A stretch of 64,000 nt of DNA from Sipunculus nudus (Eukaryota; Annelida; Sipuncula; Golfingiida; Sipunculidae), in the NCBI GenBank assembly GCA_026874595.1, contig CM049315.1, forward strand, positions 12,028,664-12,092,663, given 5' to 3'. Both the position numbers and the translations under genes were made by a program. This document shows, piece after piece, positions 59,705 through 64,000 of this stretch. The notes below the pieces were generated by a model, which saw only the letters and a program-made list of their open reading frames with translations, did no database searches and was not told where the DNA came from. Every line of letters starts with the position of its first letter. Position 1 is the stretch's first letter.

Positions 59705-60595
59705 AATTGGGGTGGTGATATGAGAATAACTGTACACCTGTCACAGCAGGGGATCTCCCCCAGTGACTTTAACAAATCAGAAACCCTGGCATAGCTGACT
59801 TCTAGTGAACTAGAGTGGGACCCTGCATCTGTAATCTGTAATCAAAGCAAATGACTACAATAGATCCTCAAGAAAAAAATCAATAACAAGCCTAATTTTC
59901 AAGCTTTTATTTTCAAATTTCAGATTTAAACAAATTAAATACTTATGTTTTCATGCTGTGAAAATTAAATCAATTGTACTTACAGGAAAAAAATGTACCA
60001 TGGTCAAAGTTGGGCAATTTTTATGGTACTGATTTTATTTTTATGCTAATAACTGAAAAAAAGTAACAAATTTCAGATCTAATTTTGGGTTAAAAACATA
60101 ATCTTAATTAAAAATAGATATATACTTGGGAAAATAGACTCTAGTTTCAAATTTTTCATGTTAAGTGAATATGTTAAGTAAATATTTTTCCTGATCTTTT
60201 ACAAAGTCCATTATGTTTGGGCCCATAACTTACACAAATTATACTTAACAGACGTAATTTCTGGCATGTTTATAGGAACTATATTGAGGTATATTAATGG
60301 TAAACATGAGGAAAAACAGATGAATGGTTTTGATATATGGCAGTCCTGAAGTTTAAAAGTAGGTTTTTAATAAAAAATTGAGGTTTTTCTTAATTTCTCA
60401 AAAGGAGCAAAGTCGCAAAGACCCAGTTTTCGGCTTAGTAGGAGATCTTGGGGACATCTAACATTATGCCAAATTTTGGATTCCCGAGTTTTACAGTTTC
60501 AAAACGTACCACATCTACGGACAGACAGATGGACAGACTACGGACAATGGACCACGACTAAAGCTCAGATGATTTATAGTCAGCTGAGCTAAAAA

Positions 60596-62059
60596 TAATT
60601 CTCTTAAACTTAATTCTCTTGAACTTAATTTCTCCATCATTACTTCTGTATCAAAGAAACTGATCTTTGTTAATAATAGAAACTGATATTTTGGTGAGAC
60701 CTGAGGCCCTGGTGTTTTTAATAAATAAATACAAACAGTCTGTTAACAATATTTGTTTCCATTTGAAGGGTTGTTTGGTTAAGCAAGAAGTCAAGAAAAA
60801 ACCTAGCCCTTGCTACAATCTTAGTTTAGGTTCAAATTCCTGTACTACTTGCCAGTGTATTGCGTAATTCTTTTTCTTTCTTGAATGCTTACTTGACCCC
60901 TGAAGCATGGTGACCATTTGCTCCCTACAGAGGCCTTTTATTGCCCCTGCCAGGAGGGTACAGTCGAGCCCACTTTGTGTCATATCGGATAATAGAAAAT
61001 CCCGTTTATTGTCATATAAATCTGAAATCCCAAACCATTTCCTATATAAACAATGGTAAACCTGACTGTTTAATATCATGGAATATTGTCATAATCCCGT
61101 TTATTGTCATGCTTGGAACCCTTGGCATTGATACCAAATAATATCACATCAAACGCCGACACGGCGATCAACGAGGCCAATACCCTTAATCAGACAGGCG
61201 TATCAAACGATCACATCTCCCACCTGTGTGTGGCAGGCAAGTGTAGTGATGCATGCGAGTCACTCCCCGTCACTTAGCTAATTAATGTCTTAAGATACCA
61301 CCGTAATCCAGATCATTGCATTAACAAGGGCGATGTTTGCGATCACATGTCATACATAATGAACTCCTGGCCTTTGCAGTTTACACCTTGGTGATGTTTC
61401 ATCGAGATGATATGAAGCACTAGCTGTTAACGTTGCTCACGACTGGAAATCCCCTTTAAGGGTCCACCAAAAGCTTGAGGTTTTGTGAGGAGATACCCGG
61501 TCCAGAACCTACATTGCCGCGAAACTTACGAATGTTGACAATGGCATGACGATGCCTGTTCCCCGAACAGTCCTATCATAAAGAAGATCATGGAAGTTTG
61601 AGTCATTAATAAGACATTCAGGAATAAGGTGCAATAGTCAGGAAATAATTACCAAGTAAAATAGTTTTCCTAGGCATAAAGTTAAAACTGTGCCGCATAT
61701 TTCCAGACATTTGACCTAATGACGTTTCGTTCTGTTGGCAAGCTGGATTTAGGTCACATATTGCGGGATGCGGCAAAAAACTTACAGAAAATAAGGTGCC
61801 CAAAAACATAAATTGATATGCTGTTGTGCAATAAAAATATTCATAAACGTTTCTGGTTCCTTTTAATTGACAATTTATTTAATATCATTTGAGACATAAC
61901 GCTTCTTCTGTGACTCAAAAGGACATCGATGTTGAAGCCCGCATAATATTACATCCCGGTTATTATCATAATTTAAGCATGCACCACAGACGTGACAGTA
62001 AGCCGGCTTGACTGTTTTCGTTTGTATACATGTGTGTGTGTGTTTGTTCCCAACATAAT
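60596..62059. other. No gene recognised; CpG-richer stretch at 61140-61560
   Basis: Nothing coding is supported. From about 61140 to 61560 CpG dinucleotides are clearly more frequent than in the AT-rich surroundings, so a regulatory or conserved non-coding role is possible. Confidence 0.3.
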
Positions 62060-62260
62060 TCACACTGTCATGAATGGAAACTCATGAAATTTTCAGGGCA
62101 TTTCAGGAATTGGCAAAAGAAGAACCATATAGATTTTGGTGTGGATCAGGAACATGATTTGGATTCAGGAACGTCATCAAGGAATATTCACAAATGTAAA
62201 GTCACTTATGCACAAATAAACCTGGGAATATGGGCTGAATAAGTGAATGCAAACATGGGT
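62060..62260 (+). repeat. Dispersed repeat, related to 52100-52440
   Basis: Blocks ACTCATGAAATTTTCAG, TCAAGGAATATTCACAAATG and TAAGTGAATGCA match the inverted copy near 52.1-52.4 kb in the same order. Confidence 0.6.
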
Positions 62261-62283
62261 TGGGGAGCATCCAAAAATAGGGA

Positions 62284-62315
62284 CCCCCCCCCCCCCCCCA
62301 CACACACACACACAT
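62284..62315 (+). repeat. Poly(C) run followed by (CA)n microsatellite
   Basis: Sixteen C are followed directly by about eight CA repeats. Confidence 0.92.
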
Positions 62316-64000
62316 GGCAAATGTTTGCATTCATTAATTAGAATGCTGATTTCTAGTTTTTATCCATAAAGGTTTACTTGTAAGCACAGTGTTTATACAG
62401 ATTACAGGTTTTTCATATAATCAGCAATGGTCAGTGACTGCTACAAGAGCCAAATCTGATTTCTGTCAAACAGCCACAATTTTAATGAGTCAGGTCAGAT
62501 GCTTGGACCAAGACAGAAAGTCTGAGTGAGATTCTGAGCATCACAGACGCTTATCCTGTGTTCCTGCAAGCATTGATATATATAAAGAAACTCTACTCAT
62601 ATAATTTTTTTGGTATTACTAGGTTATCTTTTTCAATCCATGCCATCCCTTAAATATTACCATCCTTGGACTTATTTCTTTACCTGTTTGTCCCCTGCCA
62701 TCTTTTTTTTTGTATATCAGTTTCCTGGTAAATCCTTCTTACATTACGGTGACAAATAGATCATAAATATCAAGAGAACTAAGCTGGATGGGAACAAAGC
62801 AAAACACAGCCTGGCTAAGACATCCTTGTGGCGGTGCCAGGCATTTAGACTGGCTGGGGAGACCAGGTGATGTATCACTGTACAGCATGAGTCTCACCAG
62901 CGCTGGTAATATCTATGTGACACAAAGTCGCCAGAGCAAATCTTGAGTCACGCAGCTGTCTTAACACTAACATTAGACCTGGCTGGCTGTTGCAAATTTC
63001 CAGTAAAAAAAATTGCTCAGGGCCAGTCTTTACAGTCAAAACAGATCAATGCTCCCCTCACAGGCAGACCACTAGGGACGCCCAACGTGGCTTTTACGGA
63101 CCTTAAAAGAAGCGAAGTAGGGTCCTGAATGATCACCAATACCTCGTTCGTTCAATTTAACAGCGCTAAGGTGCTTGTCTCCTTCCTGCAGTCCTTGTTG
63201 CGTTATTGAAGGTACTGCCCCCATATTTTTTTTATGATGAAGCGGCTCAAGAAGTTTTCATCAATTTCTGAATTTGCCCTACTGCTTTTTTTTTATCCCC
63301 CTGGGGGTAGCCAGCTTTGAAGTGACTCATGTATCAGTGACTGCATCTGCTACAGCTGTTCAAATAGCATCGTAAAAAATTTCACAACACTCCTATCACA
63401 AATACCAGTTTAGCTGCGAGTACTCTATCTCTGTATGGTGAATACTACCACTTTCACTACAATGCAGGTCTATAGCCTTGTAAAAGGCCAGGCAATCTTC
63501 CCTAATGGACATTTTTTCCAATAAACCAGGCCTTCTATTACAGTCTTGTTTGCAGCCATGAGGCGGGTGTAGCAGAATTCTTTGTCTTCTGTACTTTGTT
63601 TACATGGTTTCTCCTAATCGTTTGAAATCTGATCAGTATAACACACACTAAGTGACAGGTTGGCAGAAGCACAACAGATCATTCTTTGTCCAGGATGTGT
63701 TTCTATTACTATCATTTTGAAAAAATCAATGTCAAGGTGTCATTCTGCTGCTACCAATGACATTAACTGTCTCAGGAAGACCAAGAGCAGGCATGTAAAT
63801 CTCCCTATATAACCACGGTTCATGCACATAAAGGCTTACCAAATTCAAGGACTTTCCAGGACATTTTGGGGGATTTTCCAGGTAAAAATAATTAACATGA
63901 CACTGTGGTAAATCCTGCATTTTTAAGCATATCATTGATAATTTAAGAGAGTGACTCTTCTAAAACATTTGTGACAAAAAACATAGGGAATATAAGATGA
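62316..64000. other. No gene or known repeat recognised
   Basis: The sequence is less AT-rich than most of the window and free of the A-D families. I looked on the minus strand for the POSH RING exon (Cys/His spacing, HTFC-like box) and did not find it. Confidence 0.3.

Larger units (their letters stand above)
57554..60595 (+). mobile_element. Family D element, copy D4, with nested A4
   Basis: The left end CAAGGGACCCATGGGTCACT is followed by a mutated GCTAAGCTGA. The right end GTCAGCTGAGCTAAAAA is at 60579-60595. Own sequence is 57554-58487 and 59651-60595, with one 680-type core unit (GGACATCTAAC at about 60451) and a GGACAGACAGATGGACAG cluster at 60520-60540. Confidence 0.78.

Noticed and set aside
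60780-60860. tRNA-like B box (GGTTCAAATTCC)
   Set aside because: There is no A box at the right distance and no cloverleaf stems can be drawn.
61920-62260. Short cysteine-containing minus-strand frame as the missing RING exon
   Set aside because: The Cys/His spacing (CHVCGACLNYD) does not continue into a RING pattern, and there is no matching donor in the required phase.

Overview
The window is animal nuclear DNA, AT-rich, with small exons in long introns and very dense repeats. The repeat types point to a lophotrochozoan, most likely a bivalve mollusc: pearl-like elements with tandem cores, repeats of the 'GCTCAGCTGAGC' kind, a CR1/L2-like LINE, and arrays of the TGACCTTGACC type. The species assignment is inference.

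I can support only two host genes. At the left edge (625-798, plus strand) is the last coding exon of a small Tim chaperone like TIMM10B, followed by its 3' UTR. From 46873 down to 15693 on the minus strand lie eleven exons of POSH/SH3RF, the multi-SH3 E3 ligase and JNK scaffold. They join in frame into 763 residues: the second half of SH3-1, then SH3-2, a Rac-binding/linker region, SH3-3, a long Ser/Pro-rich linker, and SH3-4 with the stop codon. The RING finger and the first half of SH3-1 should lie upstream of 46873, but I did not find them between there and 64000.

About half of the window is nested mobile DNA. I recognise four families that share one architecture: a hairpin near the left end, a short motif repeated inverted at the right end, a tandem-repeat core, and conserved right termini. 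Family A is at 4935-6657(-), 21761-23129, 44889-46631 and 58488-59650. Family B is at 53901-56200. Family C is at 2160-12269(-), 21588-28370, 23975-26974 and 31518-35894. Family D is at 8796-11866(-), 20516-30511, 33488-35418 and 57554-60595. This resembles non-autonomous Helentron elements (HINE, DINE-1, molluscan pearl). The perfect palindrome GGTGGCGCCACC marks the cores of A, C and one D copy, and occurs once in B. The elements sit inside one another: a minisatellite holds C1, C1 holds a LINE and a TIR element E, the LINE holds an A copy, and E holds D1. Likewise D2 holds C2, which holds an A copy and C3; C4 holds D3; D4 holds an A copy.

Other structure includes a 54-bp minisatellite that copied a POSH exon end together with its 5' splice site and was later split by a 517-bp MITE. 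There is also a 63-copy 29-bp array at 37169-38992, an eight-copy 53-bp array at 48046-48468, and a 21-bp array at 41767-41970. The stretches 46874-53900 and 60596-64000 contain few repeats and no gene I can support.
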